Assembly (NCBI GenBank): GCA_030592355.1
Contig: JAUVJE010000030.1
Coordinates: forward strand, 1-15,365
Direction: 5' to 3'
Length of the DNA stretch: 15,365 nt
Source: Clostridia bacterium
GTDB taxonomy: Bacteria > Bacillota > Clostridia > DUPQ01
The notes beneath the pieces are model-generated. The model worked only from the letters and a program-made list of their open reading frames with translations. It was not told the origin of the DNA and searched no databases. Every line of letters begins with the position of its first letter. Position 1 is the first letter of the stretch. A program made the position numbers and the translations under genes. Positions 1 through 6,441 of the stretch are shown here, one piece after another.

Positions 1-59
1 CCCAATGAGAGAGATGAACTTCATTCCTATTTAGATACCCTCACAATAAAATAGCGCTA

Positions 60-85
60 AGAAATTTTCGGCAATTATTGCTGAA
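60..85 (-). terminator. Hairpin downstream of abfA, probable weak terminator
   Basis: An 8-bp stem (arms 67-74 and 78-85, one G-U pair, loop TTA) lies about 30 bp past the abfA stop codon. Read on the minus strand it is followed by an AAAATTTCTT tract at about 57-68, a poor U-run, so termination strength is uncertain. The remaining bases 1-114 show no gene. Confidence 0.45.
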
Positions 86-114
86 GTCTAATAGCGTAAT
101 TTATTCAACGAATC

Positions 115-1590
115 TTATTTTATTGAAATAGTCATAACGCTTCTTGGCGGTAACCGGAATGTTATTTTCCCCCCGGAGATATTTAATCCGCTAAATTCGA
201 CAATGTGTACATTATCCGGCTCTTCCATCGTATTATGCGTTGTTATTTCCGGAGCTGTCAACAGATGTGCAGTTGTTTCGCTGATAGAATTGATACCGTT
301 TATAACGACTTCCATCTCTGCGTTGTTTTCTGAATCAGCGTTGCTTACCGAATAATAAACTACCCCTGTTTCTTCATTTATTGATGCAGTTGAACTTGTC
401 TGGGGTAATCCCCTGTAATCACCGGGATTTTCCGTTAAAGGAAGATGTGTGTTGTCCTGGTGTTCTTTATATAAATCAAATACATGATAAGTAGGGGTTT
501 TAATCATTGTCTCGCCATATGTTAGGATAACCGACTGCAGAACGTTTACCGTCTGAGCCAGATTTGCCATCTTAACCCTGTCGCAGTTAGCGTGAAATAT
601 ATTAAAATGTATAGAAGCAGACACCGCATCTCTGATGGTGTTCTGCTGATGCAGGAATCTCCTGTTCGTACCGGCAATAGCTTTATACCATGTTCCCCAT
701 TCATCTACTACAAGCGCTACTTTTTTTTCAGGGTCATATTTATCCATGATTTTAGAATGGCCGTTTATATACTTATCCATTAAGTATGTGTATTTTATGA
801 TACTATGCCAGTCGTCTTCGCCAAATTTATCAGAATTCCCCATGTTGTGAAAGTTATTATTTACCATTGTATAATAATGCAAACTTAGTCCCCACATGAA
901 TTTTGAAGCTATTTTCATGACCGTATCAGTCCATTCATAATTATCCTCATTTGGCCCGCAGGCAATTTTTCTCACGCTGCTGCCTGGATAATTTTTCACA
1001 TATGTCTGATACTTTCTGTATAAATCCGCATAGTATTCAGGTCTCATGTTGCCGCCGCACGCCCAGTTTTCGTTACCGATTCCGAAAAAAGGCAATTCCC
1101 ATGGTTCCTCCCTGCCGTTTTCTTTTCTCAGTTCTGACATGGAGGTTCCATTGGCGCAGCTTATATAGTCAACCCAATCCTGCATTTCCTTTACGGTTCC
1201 GCTTCCCATATTGCCTGCAACATAAGCTTCGCACTCAAGCAGTTCACACAATTCAAAAAATTCATGTGTGCCGAAATCATGTGTTTCCGTAACCATTCCC
1301 CAGTGAGTATTAAGGCATCTTTTTCTGTCTCGTTTAGGACCGATTCCGTCCATCCAGTGATATTCATCCGCAAAACATCCCCCGGGCCATCTCAGTACCG
1401 GTACTTTTATTTTCTTTAATGCATTGACTACATCTTTTCTTATTCCATTAATATTTGGGATTTCAGATTCCCTGCCAACCCAAAATCCGTCGTAAATGCA
1501 TCTTCCCAGATGTTCTGCAAAGTGTCCGTATATATATTTACTGATTTGTCCGCCTTTTTTTGAGATATCAAATTCCACTTTGTTTAGCAT
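115..1590 (-). CDS. abfA: Intracellular GH51 alpha-L-arabinofuranosidase
   Basis: This glycoside hydrolase family 51 enzyme of 491 residues removes terminal alpha-L-arabinofuranosyl groups from arabinoxylan or arabinan oligosaccharides. The sequence shows the (beta/alpha)8 domain with the acid/base Glu174 in the GIGNENW motif and the nucleophile Glu297 in VVDEWGTWY. These positions match the known pair E175/E294 of Geobacillus AbfA. A C-terminal beta-sandwich follows to the end. There is no signal peptide, so it should act in the cytoplasm on imported oligosaccharides. Length is normal for the family. The ATG overlaps the end of thpR by 7 bp and is preceded by AAGGAGG, so the two genes are probably translationally coupled. 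No arabinose regulator or transporter is visible in the window. The exact substrate cannot be told from sequence. Confidence 0.95.
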   Translation of the reverse strand: MLNKVEFDISKKGGQISKYIYGHFAEHLGRCIYDGFWVGRESEIPNINGIRKDVVNALKKIKVPVLRWPGGCFADEYHWMDGIGPKRDRKRCLNTHWGMVTETHDFGTHEFFELCELLECEAYVAGNMGSGTVKEMQDWVDYISCANGTSMSELRKENGREEPWELPFFGIGNENWACGGNMRPEYYADLYRKYQTYVKNYPGSSVRKIACGPNEDNYEWTDTVMKIASKFMWGLSLHYYTMVNNNFHNMGNSDKFGEDDWHSIIKYTYLMDKYINGHSKIMDKYDPEKKVALVVDEWGTWYKAIAGTNRRFLHQQNTIRDAVSASIHFNIFHANCDRVKMANLAQTVNVLQSVILTYGETMIKTPTYHVFDLYKEHQDNTHLPLTENPGDYRGLPQTSSTASINEETGVVYYSVSNADSENNAEMEVVINGINSISETTAHLLTAPEITTHNTMEEPDNVHIVEFSGLNISGGKITFRLPPRSVMTISIK

Positions 1591-2129
1591 TTATCCTGCC
1601 TCCTTAAATTCGCTCTGAATCTTTGTATATATGTAAGTTTCCCATTTATTATCGTACTTTCCATCACGCTGATTGAACTGGCTTTTATTACCTTGCTTTC
1701 AAATTTAATATCGGGGTATTCGTTATCCAGTACAGCTTCTCTTGCCAGTGTGATGTGCGGGGTATATTTCCCGTCTTCGGTTTCTATTCCTGCACTATTC
1801 AATTCGCTGCATAAAATACTATATAGCTCCTGAAGTTTTGGTGAAGATTCTACCGAGCAATAAAAAATATGCCTGTTCCTTTTTTTAAAACTACCGGCCC
1901 CGGAAGTTCGTATTATAAAACCATCAATCCGAAGCGCTGTTTTTTTTACAGCTGAAACTACTTTTTCGAATTCTGTTCTTTTTGTGTCCCCTATGAATTT
2001 CAATGTGATGTGATAATTTTCTAAGCGCGTATATCTGGCCTTGGCAAAATATGGCATAAGTCTTTTTGACACACTGCAAAGGTGATATTTAATATTATTA
2101 TCCAATTCTATTGCAATAAAAATCCGCAT
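1584..2129 (-). CDS. thpR: RNA 2',3'-cyclic phosphodiesterase (LigT/ThpR family)
   Basis: This 181-residue member of the 2H phosphoesterase superfamily is expected to open 2',3'-cyclic phosphate ends of RNA to 2'-phosphates. Both hallmark HxTx motifs are present as HITL at residues 40-43 and 125-128, and the N-terminus MRIFIAIEL is typical of the family. I chose the ATG at 2129 because the family begins with this strand. An in-frame GTG at 2165 would add 12 atypical residues and would lie only a few bases after a TATAAT box. No good Shine-Dalgarno precedes 2129, which leaves the start slightly uncertain. The gene runs into abfA with a 7-bp overlap. The physiological RNA substrate of bacterial ThpR is generally unclear, and the link to arabinose metabolism is probably only co-transcription. 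Confidence 0.88.
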   Translation of the reverse strand: MRIFIAIELDNNIKYHLCSVSKRLMPYFAKARYTRLENYHITLKFIGDTKRTEFEKVVSAVKKTALRIDGFIIRTSGAGSFKKRNRHIFYCSVESSPKLQELYSILCSELNSAGIETEDGKYTPHITLAREAVLDNEYPDIKFESKVIKASSISVMESTIINGKLTYIQRFRANLRRQDKC

Positions 2130-2179
2130 ATAACGGGACCAATCCCAGTTTTTTATTCCACCCACTTGATTTTTTTTAA

Positions 2180-2185
2180 ATTATA
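2180..2185 (-). promoter_or_regulatory. Candidate -10 box for thpR-abfA
   Basis: A perfect TATAAT on the minus strand (ATTATA at 2180-2185 on plus) sits about 50 bp before the chosen thpR start. No convincing -35 hexamer is found 16-18 bp upstream. The box lies inside a very AT-rich inverted repeat (TTGAT at 2166-2170, ATCAA at 2187-2191) in the gap between the divergent thpR and rubredoxin genes, so promoters in both directions may share this segment. Confidence 0.4.
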
Positions 2186-2227
2186 TATCAAAATGTACTT
2201 AGCGTATACAGAAAGAAGGTGAATTTC

Positions 2228-2389
2228 ATGACTAAATATGTATGCACTTTGTGTGGTTATGTGTACGACCCGGAACTAGGCGACGACACAGTTGATATTC
2301 CGGCCGGCACTTCATTTGAGGATCTTCCGGAAGATTGGGTCTGTCCTGAATGCGGAGCAGGCAAAGATATGTTCGAGCCAGTAGATTAA
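2228..2389 (+). CDS. Rubredoxin
   Basis: This 53-residue protein is a classical one-iron rubredoxin, a small soluble electron carrier of anaerobes. Two CxxC-type knuckles supply the four iron ligands: CTLCG at residues 6-10 and CPECG at 39-43. Between them lies the usual YVYDPELGD and the acidic DLPEDWVCP region. The length equals the family norm of 52-54. An AAGGTGA ribosome binding site lies 6 bp before the ATG. The gene stands alone between the divergent thpR and the glnA leader. The usual partners (rubredoxin reductase, desulfoferrodoxin, flavodiiron protein) are not in the window, so its electron acceptor here is unknown. Rubredoxins in clostridia often serve oxygen or peroxide detoxification. 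Confidence 0.97.
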   Translation: MTKYVCTLCGYVYDPELGDDTVDIPAGTSFEDLPEDWVCPECGAGKDMFEPVD

Positions 2390-2409
2390 AGGCTGAAATT
2401 TAATATTGC

Positions 2410-2503
2410 GAAACAGCGGCGTTTCATACTTTCCGGTTTTGACCGGGGCTGTGTGCGTCGTTTTATTTCTTATATGGAAAACTGCTGCGGTAATACTTAC
2501 TGC
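2410..2503 (+). promoter_or_regulatory. Hairpin-rich leader upstream of glnA
   Basis: The 135-bp gap before glnA contains three predicted hairpins: GAAAC/GTTTC with a six-base loop (2410-2425), CCGGT/ACCGG with a four-base loop (2433-2446), and a 7-bp stem with a three-base loop (2487-2503) ending about 20 bp before the start codon. An alternative pairing, ACAGC 2413-2417 with GCTGT 2448-2452, would exclude the first hairpin and enclose the second. The layout resembles a transcribed regulatory leader, but it matches no known riboswitch class that I can name. A possible weak promoter is TTGACC (2439-2444) with TTTATT 17 bp on. Confidence 0.4.
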
Positions 2504-2524
2504 TGTGTCTGAAAGGGGAAGAAT

Positions 2525-3862
2525 ATGAAAGTTAAAAGGACTAAAGAAGATATTTTCGAATTGGTGAAAGAGCAGAATGTTAAATTTATACGTTTACAGT
2601 TCACCGATATTTTCGGCGTGCTAAAAAATGTCGCTATAACGGTGGATCAACTTGACAGGGCAATGAATAATGAATGTATGTTTGACGGATCTTCAATTGA
2701 GGGATTTGCGAGAATTGAAGAGTCTGATATGTATCTCAGACCAGACCCGGACACATTCGTTATTTTCCCCTGGAGACCGCAGGTCGGAAAAGTGGCCCGG
2801 CTCATATGTGATGTATATACTGCGGAAGGCGAACCTTTTAGCGGCGACCCGCGTTTTGTGTTAAAAAAAGCAATTTCTAAAGCCAGCGCCATGGGATACG
2901 ATCATTATAATGTTGGAGCGGAGTGCGAGTTTTTTCTGTTCCTTACGGACGCCGACGGTAATCCGACTACCATTACTCATGACAACGCAGGATATTTTGA
3001 TCTCGGACCCATTGACCTTGGCGAAAACGCACGGCGTGATATAAGCATGGTTCTCGAAGAAATGGGTTTTGAAATCGAAGCCAGTCATCACGAAGTCGCC
3101 CCCGGCCAGCATGAAATTGATTTTAAATACACAGATGCGCTTACCGCCGCTGATGCAATACTCACATTTAAACTTGTTGTAAAAGTCATTGCACAAAGAC
3201 ACGGACTTCATGCGACATTCATGCCTAAACCGATTGAAGGCATAAACGGATCAGGCATGCATACTAATATTTCTCTGTTCAGGGGTGATGAGAATGTATT
3301 TTTTGACCCGGCCGGCGAACTTCAGCTTAGTAGGGATGCCTATCATTTTTTGGGTGGACTAACCCAAAACATTGCCGCCATAACAGCCCTGACCAATCCT
3401 ACCGTCAATTCTTATAAAAGACTTGTCCCGGGATATGAAGCACCGGTATATGTTGCCTGGTCTGCAAAAAACCGAAGTCCGTTAATCAGAATTCCCGCAG
3501 CACGCGGAACTTCAACGCGGCTTGAATTGAGAAATCCAGATCCATCCTGTAACCCATATCTTGCCCTCGCAGGAATTCTTGCAGCGGGACTTGACGGTAT
3601 AGAGAAAGCCCTTGAGCCTCCTGCTCCGGTCAATGCTAATATCTTTGAAATGAACGAGAGGGCGAGAAAGAAAAATAAGATTGTATCTCTTCCCGGCGAC
3701 CTTAGCGAAGCGATTAGCACTATGAAGCAGAGCGCCCTTGTCAAAGAAGTGCTTGGGCCACATGTGTTTGATAAATTTATCGAAGCTAAAACCAGCGAAT
3801 GGAATTCTTACCGCACTAAAGTAACGCAATGGGAATTAAATTCATATCTTACAAAATATTGA
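2525..3862 (+). CDS. glnA: Glutamine synthetase, type I (GSI-alpha)
   Basis: This 445-residue enzyme joins glutamate and ammonia to glutamine with ATP and is the main ammonium assimilation step. Visible motifs, in order, are DGSSIEGF (54-61), the metal-binding ECE (133-135), the HHEVAPGQHE segment (188-197), NGSGMH (241-246), NSYKRLVPGYEAP (295-307) and RLELRNPDP (332-340). Length and the absence of the 25-residue insert and adenylylation tyrosine of GSI-beta place it in the alpha group. Arg63 and Glu305 correspond to Bacillus Arg62 and Glu304, known for feedback inhibition by glutamine, so allosteric control is probably retained. The start has an AAGGGGAAG ribosome binding site. A structured leader precedes it, and the DUF951 gene follows after 10 bp. 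No GlnR or NitR-type regulator gene is adjacent. Confidence 0.97.
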   Translation: MKVKRTKEDIFELVKEQNVKFIRLQFTDIFGVLKNVAITVDQLDRAMNNECMFDGSSIEGFARIEESDMYLRPDPDTFVIFPWRPQVGKVARLICDVYTAEGEPFSGDPRFVLKKAISKASAMGYDHYNVGAECEFFLFLTDADGNPTTITHDNAGYFDLGPIDLGENARRDISMVLEEMGFEIEASHHEVAPGQHEIDFKYTDALTAADAILTFKLVVKVIAQRHGLHATFMPKPIEGINGSGMHTNISLFRGDENVFFDPAGELQLSRDAYHFLGGLTQNIAAITALTNPTVNSYKRLVPGYEAPVYVAWSAKNRSPLIRIPAARGTSTRLELRNPDPSCNPYLALAGILAAGLDGIEKALEPPAPVNANIFEMNERARKKNKIVSLPGDLSEAISTMKQSALVKEVLGPHVFDKFIEAKTSEWNSYRTKVTQWELNSYLTKY

Positions 3863-3872
3863 GGAAGTTTAA

Positions 3873-4058
3873 ATGCCCGTTGATTTAAGGTTAAACGACA
3901 TATTGGAACTTAAGAAACAGCACCCCTGCGGTTCAAAAAAATGGAAGGTGCTGCGTGTTGGCGCAGACTTTCGCATTCAATGCGAAGGGTGCGGACACCG
4001 TGTAATGATACCCCGGGTAAAACTTGAAAAGAAAATAAAAAAAATTACTCGAGAATAG
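3873..4058 (+). CDS. DUF951 family small zinc-ribbon-like protein
   Basis: A 61-residue basic protein of the DUF951 family, common in Firmicutes and of unknown function. It has the typical order of short blocks: an N-terminal DILELKKQHPCGSKKW segment, then VLRVGADFRIQCEGCGHRVMIPR, then a lysine-rich tail. Cys19, the CEGC pair at 37 and 40, and His42 could bind a metal, which is inference from spacing. It follows glnA by 10 bp with a GGAAG site before the ATG and is probably co-transcribed with it. DUF951 genes are often found near chromosome partition or S6/Ssb genes in other Firmicutes, which is not the case here. The 3' third is duplicated about 300 bp downstream. Confidence 0.9.
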   Translation: MPVDLRLNDILELKKQHPCGSKKWKVLRVGADFRIQCEGCGHRVMIPRVKLEKKIKKITRE

Positions 4059-4130
4059 TTAATAGCAGCCTTCGCATACAGGCTGGCACAGGAAATTCTC
4101 TTCTATACAAGGCAGGAAGGTGTTGGGGCG

Positions 4131-4155
4131 ATTACGCGTATGAGATATACGTAAT
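4131..4155. repeat. Imperfect 25-bp inverted repeat
   Basis: Arms ATTACG (4131-4136) and CGTAAT (4150-4155), with an inner TAT/ATA pairing around a GAG centre and one mismatch plus one G-U position between. It sits in a gene-free stretch between the DUF951 gene and its partial copy. It could be an operator-like site, a hairpin or a remnant of a mobile element end. Confidence 0.4.
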
Positions 4156-4200
4156 TGAGCCAAAACATCGCACCTAACACAGTAAGCACGGTACAATGCC

Positions 4201-4404
4201 GTGAAAGACACCATCTGGCCTAATTCAGGTTGTGTGGCTGGAATGGCATTTAAACCGGACGGTATAAGAGAATTAACCAGCCAGGGGTGCGGACACCGTG
4301 TAATGATACCTCTGGTAAAACTTGAAAAGAGAATAAAAAAATTACGAGGGATGACACCTGAAAACTTTCTTTTTCTTGTTTTTAGGATACTGTCCCAAGT
4401 ATAG
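4201..4404 (+). pseudogene. Partial copy of the DUF951 gene 3' end
   Basis: Positions 4285-4345 repeat 3987-4048 of the intact DUF951 gene with three substitutions and a one-base indel, about 95% identity. The open frame around it (GTG at 4201, 67 codons) encodes residues aligning with DUF951 39-58 (GCGHRVMIPLVKLEKRIKKL), joined to an unrelated N-terminal stretch and a hydrophobic tail. It lacks Cys19 and the first CEGC cysteine, has no ribosome binding site and matches no family that I recognise, so it is most likely a dead fragment made by a local duplication. The rest of 4059-4465 holds no recognisable gene, only the inverted repeat at 4131 and a CACGG/CCGTG pair at 4187-4203. Confidence 0.7.
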
Positions 4405-4427
4405 CTCCCTGTTTTCCGATCGTGCTG

Positions 4428-4436
4428 TGATATAAT
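4428..4436 (+). promoter_or_regulatory. Extended -10 promoter for the lipoprotein-like gene
   Basis: A TG-A-TATAAT extended -10 element lies 30 bp before the ATG at 4466. No clear -35 hexamer is seen, which is common for extended -10 promoters. A strong GGAGG site at about 4453-4457 then precedes the gene. Confidence 0.6.
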
Positions 4437-4465
4437 CATGTTGACATCGTAATGGAGGCGTTTCT

Positions 4466-4768
4466 ATGACTAAAAAAATAATAATTCTTGTTTTACTATC
4501 CCTTATGCTTGTCATGCTGCTTTCAGGATGCATTCCGGGCGATGGGAAAGCTACTGAAAATAGACCGGCAAATTTCCTATGGGGAATATGGCATGGATGG
4601 ATTGCCCCTGTTTCACTTGTAGTTAGTCTTTTTAATAGAAGTATAAGAATCTATGAAGCGGTTAATACAGGTTGGTGGTATGATTTTGGTTTTTATCTTG
4701 CTATTATCGGTGGTTTTGGAGGTCTCTCTCTATTTAGACACAAAAGAAACTCTACTAACAGAAACTAA
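4466..4768 (+). CDS. Small lipoprotein-like membrane protein of unknown function
   Basis: This 100-residue protein starts with a lysine-initiated hydrophobic signal and a lipobox-like LLSGC ending at Cys22. It is therefore either a lipoprotein or a protein with an N-terminal membrane segment. Two more hydrophobic stretches follow, at about 37-57 (FLWGIWHGWIAPVSLVVSLF) and 73-90, separated by the polar aromatic segment RIYEAVNTGWWYDFGF. It ends in a basic RHKR tail that should face the cytoplasm. I remember similar short proteins with the WGIWHGWIAP and GWWYDFGF blocks in many clostridia and bacilli, but no function is known to me. It has its own extended -10 promoter and a GGAGG ribosome binding site, and appears monocistronic. 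No clear terminator separates it from rpiB. Confidence 0.82.
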   Translation: MTKKIIILVLLSLMLVMLLSGCIPGDGKATENRPANFLWGIWHGWIAPVSLVVSLFNRSIRIYEAVNTGWWYDFGFYLAIIGGFGGLSLFRHKRNSTNRN

Positions 4769-4812
4769 AGGTAACAGGCACATATTTATAAACGGAAAAC
4801 AAGTTTTTCATT

Positions 4813-4841
4813 TTGACATAAGCGCTTTGTTAATATAAAAT
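4813..4841 (+). promoter_or_regulatory. Promoter of the rpiB-upp-comEB-tagO-wecB operon
   Basis: TTGACA (4813-4818) and TAAAAT (4836-4841) are separated by exactly 17 bp, close to the vegetative sigma consensus. The rpiB ATG follows 31 bp after the -10 box with a TCGGAGG ribosome binding site between them. Confidence 0.78.
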
Positions 4842-4872
4842 AAGTGAAGAAAATTTATTTTCGGAGGCAATA

Positions 4873-5328
4873 ATGATAGCTATTGGCAGCGATCACGCCG
4901 GGTATTTTCTGAAAAAAGCAATTATAAAATATTTGCAGTCTGAAAGTTTGGATTATATGGATTTCGGACCTGATACGGACGACTCTGTCGATTTCCCGGA
5001 TTATGCTGAAAAAATCGCAAACTCTATCCTTTTAAAACAATCTGAAAAAGGCATACTTGTATGTGGTTCTGGAATCGGGATGTCAATAGCAGCTAATAAA
5101 TTCAAAGGCATTCGGGCAGCTTTATGCACCACCGGCCTCCATGCCCGTCTTGCACGTCAGCATAATAACGCTAATGTCCTTACTGTAGGGTCCCGTACCA
5201 CTGGAAAAGATCTTGCTTTGGATATAGTAAAAGAGTTCCTGTACACAGATTATCTCGGCGGCAGATATGAAAAAAGAAATGAAAAAATAAGACTTATAGA
5301 AGAAAAAGCTTCCAAGGAGGGCAAATAA
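4873..5328 (+). CDS. rpiB: Ribose-5-phosphate isomerase B
   Basis: This 151-residue RpiB/LacA/LacB family enzyme interconverts ribose-5-phosphate and ribulose-5-phosphate in the non-oxidative pentose phosphate pathway. The N-terminal SDHAG motif (6-10), the catalytic Cys64 in VCGSGIGMSIAANK and the RQHNNANVL segment (95-103) are all present. It lacks the features of the sugar-specific LacA/LacB pair and stands as one subunit, so RpiB is the best call, although allose-6-phosphate isomerase activity is possible in this family. It is the first gene of a five-gene operon behind a strong promoter, and its stop codon shares one base with the upp start. It would feed ribose-5-phosphate towards PRPP, the co-substrate of the next enzyme. 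Confidence 0.95.
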   Translation: MIAIGSDHAGYFLKKAIIKYLQSESLDYMDFGPDTDDSVDFPDYAEKIANSILLKQSEKGILVCGSGIGMSIAANKFKGIRAALCTTGLHARLARQHNNANVLTVGSRTTGKDLALDIVKEFLYTDYLGGRYEKRNEKIRLIEEKASKEGK

Positions 5329-5975
5329 TGACCTACGAGAAATACGATGATATGGTATTCGTTTTCGATCATCCGCTGATACAACATAAAGTATCGCTAT
5401 TAAGGGATAAGAATACAGATACAAAGGAATTCCGTGAATTGGTGAGTGAAATCGCCATGCTTATGACCTACGAAGTCACAAGGGATATGCCGCTAAAAGA
5501 AATCGAACTGGAAACGCCTATAGGTGTCGCAAAGACAAAAGTTCTTTCCGGAAAAAAGATGGGAATCGTTCCAATACTAAGGGCCGGGCTTGGGATGGTC
5601 GACGGAATGCTCAAACTCATGCCTATGATTAAGGTGGGGCATATCGGTTTATACAGAGACCACGATACCCTTGAACCAGTTGAATATTATTGTAAATTGC
5701 CTGAAGATGCGGCCGAACGCGAGATGGTGCTTCTTGATCCAATGCTGGCAACCGGTGGTTCTGCCGCCGCTGCCATTACTTTTCTTAAACAGCGCAGTAT
5801 TACACAAATAAAACTAATGTGCATTATTGCCGCTCCCGAAGGAATAAAAAAAGTCCGTGAAATCCATCCGGACGTCCAGATTTTTTGTGCCTGTGTGGAT
5901 CAGGGACTTAATTCAAGCGCATATATAGTTCCCGGTCTTGGCGACGCGGGAGATCGGTTGTTCGGAACCAAATAA
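5328..5975 (+). CDS. upp: Uracil phosphoribosyltransferase
   Basis: This 215-residue enzyme makes UMP from uracil and PRPP in pyrimidine salvage. The PRPP-binding loop is visible as LLDPMLATGGSAAAA (135-149), the substrate region as ILRAGLGMVDG (83-93), and the uracil-binding C-terminal segment as YIVPGLGDAGDRLFGT. Size and motifs are standard. Translation starts at an ATG overlapping the rpiB stop by one base, with an AAGGAGGGC site upstream, so coupling with rpiB is likely. It is followed after 10 bp by the dCMP deaminase gene. There is no PyrR-type attenuator in front of it. Confidence 0.97.
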   Translation: MTYEKYDDMVFVFDHPLIQHKVSLLRDKNTDTKEFRELVSEIAMLMTYEVTRDMPLKEIELETPIGVAKTKVLSGKKMGIVPILRAGLGMVDGMLKLMPMIKVGHIGLYRDHDTLEPVEYYCKLPEDAAEREMVLLDPMLATGGSAAAAITFLKQRSITQIKLMCIIAAPEGIKKVREIHPDVQIFCACVDQGLNSSAYIVPGLGDAGDRLFGTK

Positions 5976-5985
5976 AGGAGTCAGC

Positions 5986-6441
5986 ATGTCCAGACCTTCT
6001 TGGGATGAATATTTTATGAAAATCGTTGATCTGGTGAAAACCCGTTCCACATGTCTTCGCAGGCAGGTAGGTGCCTTGATTGTAAAAGAAAAGAGAATTC
6101 TTACATCAGGCTACAATGGGGCTCCGGCAGGAATCACACATTGTGCGGAAGTAGGGTGCCTTAGGGATCAGCTTAAGATTCCTTCCGGTGAACGCCATGA
6201 GCTTTGCCGTGCTATCCATGCAGAACAAAATGCCATTGTCCAGGCGGCATATACCGGCATATCTGTAAAGGGCGCTACAATGTACGTTTCTCTGCAACCC
6301 TGTTCCCTTTGCGCCAAGCTCATGATAAATGCCGGCATAGTGAAACTAGTGTACCGCGGCTCTTATCCGGATGAGCTTGCTATGAGCATGCTGAATGAAT
6401 CCGGTATCGAACTCGTAAATTTCGATGAGGTTGAAAAATGA
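5986..6441 (+). CDS. comEB: Deoxycytidylate (dCMP) deaminase, ComEB type
   Basis: This 151-residue cytidine/deoxycytidylate deaminase family protein should convert dCMP to dUMP for thymidylate synthesis. Zinc ligands and the proton shuttle are seen as HAE (His78, Glu80) and PCSLC (Cys106, Cys109). The SGYNGAPAG segment (41-49) and CRAIHAEQNAI are typical of dCMP deaminases rather than tRNA or free-base deaminases. I start at the ATG at 5986 because AAAGGAG lies directly upstream. An open frame extends 16 codons further back but overlaps upp and has no site of its own. The stop codon overlaps the tagO start as ATGA. The comEB name comes from the Bacillus locus and does not imply a competence role here. 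Confidence 0.95.
   Translation: MSRPSWDEYFMKIVDLVKTRSTCLRRQVGALIVKEKRILTSGYNGAPAGITHCAEVGCLRDQLKIPSGERHELCRAIHAEQNAIVQAAYTGISVKGATMYVSLQPCSLCAKLMINAGIVKLVYRGSYPDELAMSMLNESGIELVNFDEVEK

Noticed and set aside
951..1292. Plus-strand 113-codon frame opposite abfA, and similar frames opposite or within glnA, tagO, wecB and the tad genes
   Set aside because: They are antisense or out-of-frame shadows of well supported genes, without ribosome binding sites or family matches.
2130..2165. GTG at 2165 as the thpR start
   Set aside because: It would add 12 residues atypical of the family and lies only a few bases downstream of the TATAAT box. ATG at 2129 begins the usual first strand.
2410..2446. A canonical ANTAR-binding dual hexaloop site before glnA
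   Set aside because: Only the first hairpin has the A1/G4 six-base loop. The second loop is TTTTGA or a four-base loop, so the pair does not satisfy the rule.
2390..2524. GlnR-type operator or a known riboswitch before glnA
   Set aside because: No TGTNAN7TNACA-like box was found, and no riboswitch core that I recognise is present.
4059..4439. Minus-strand 126-codon frame over the DUF951 duplication
   Set aside because: It runs antisense to the duplicated DUF951 segment and has no ribosome binding site or recognisable motif.
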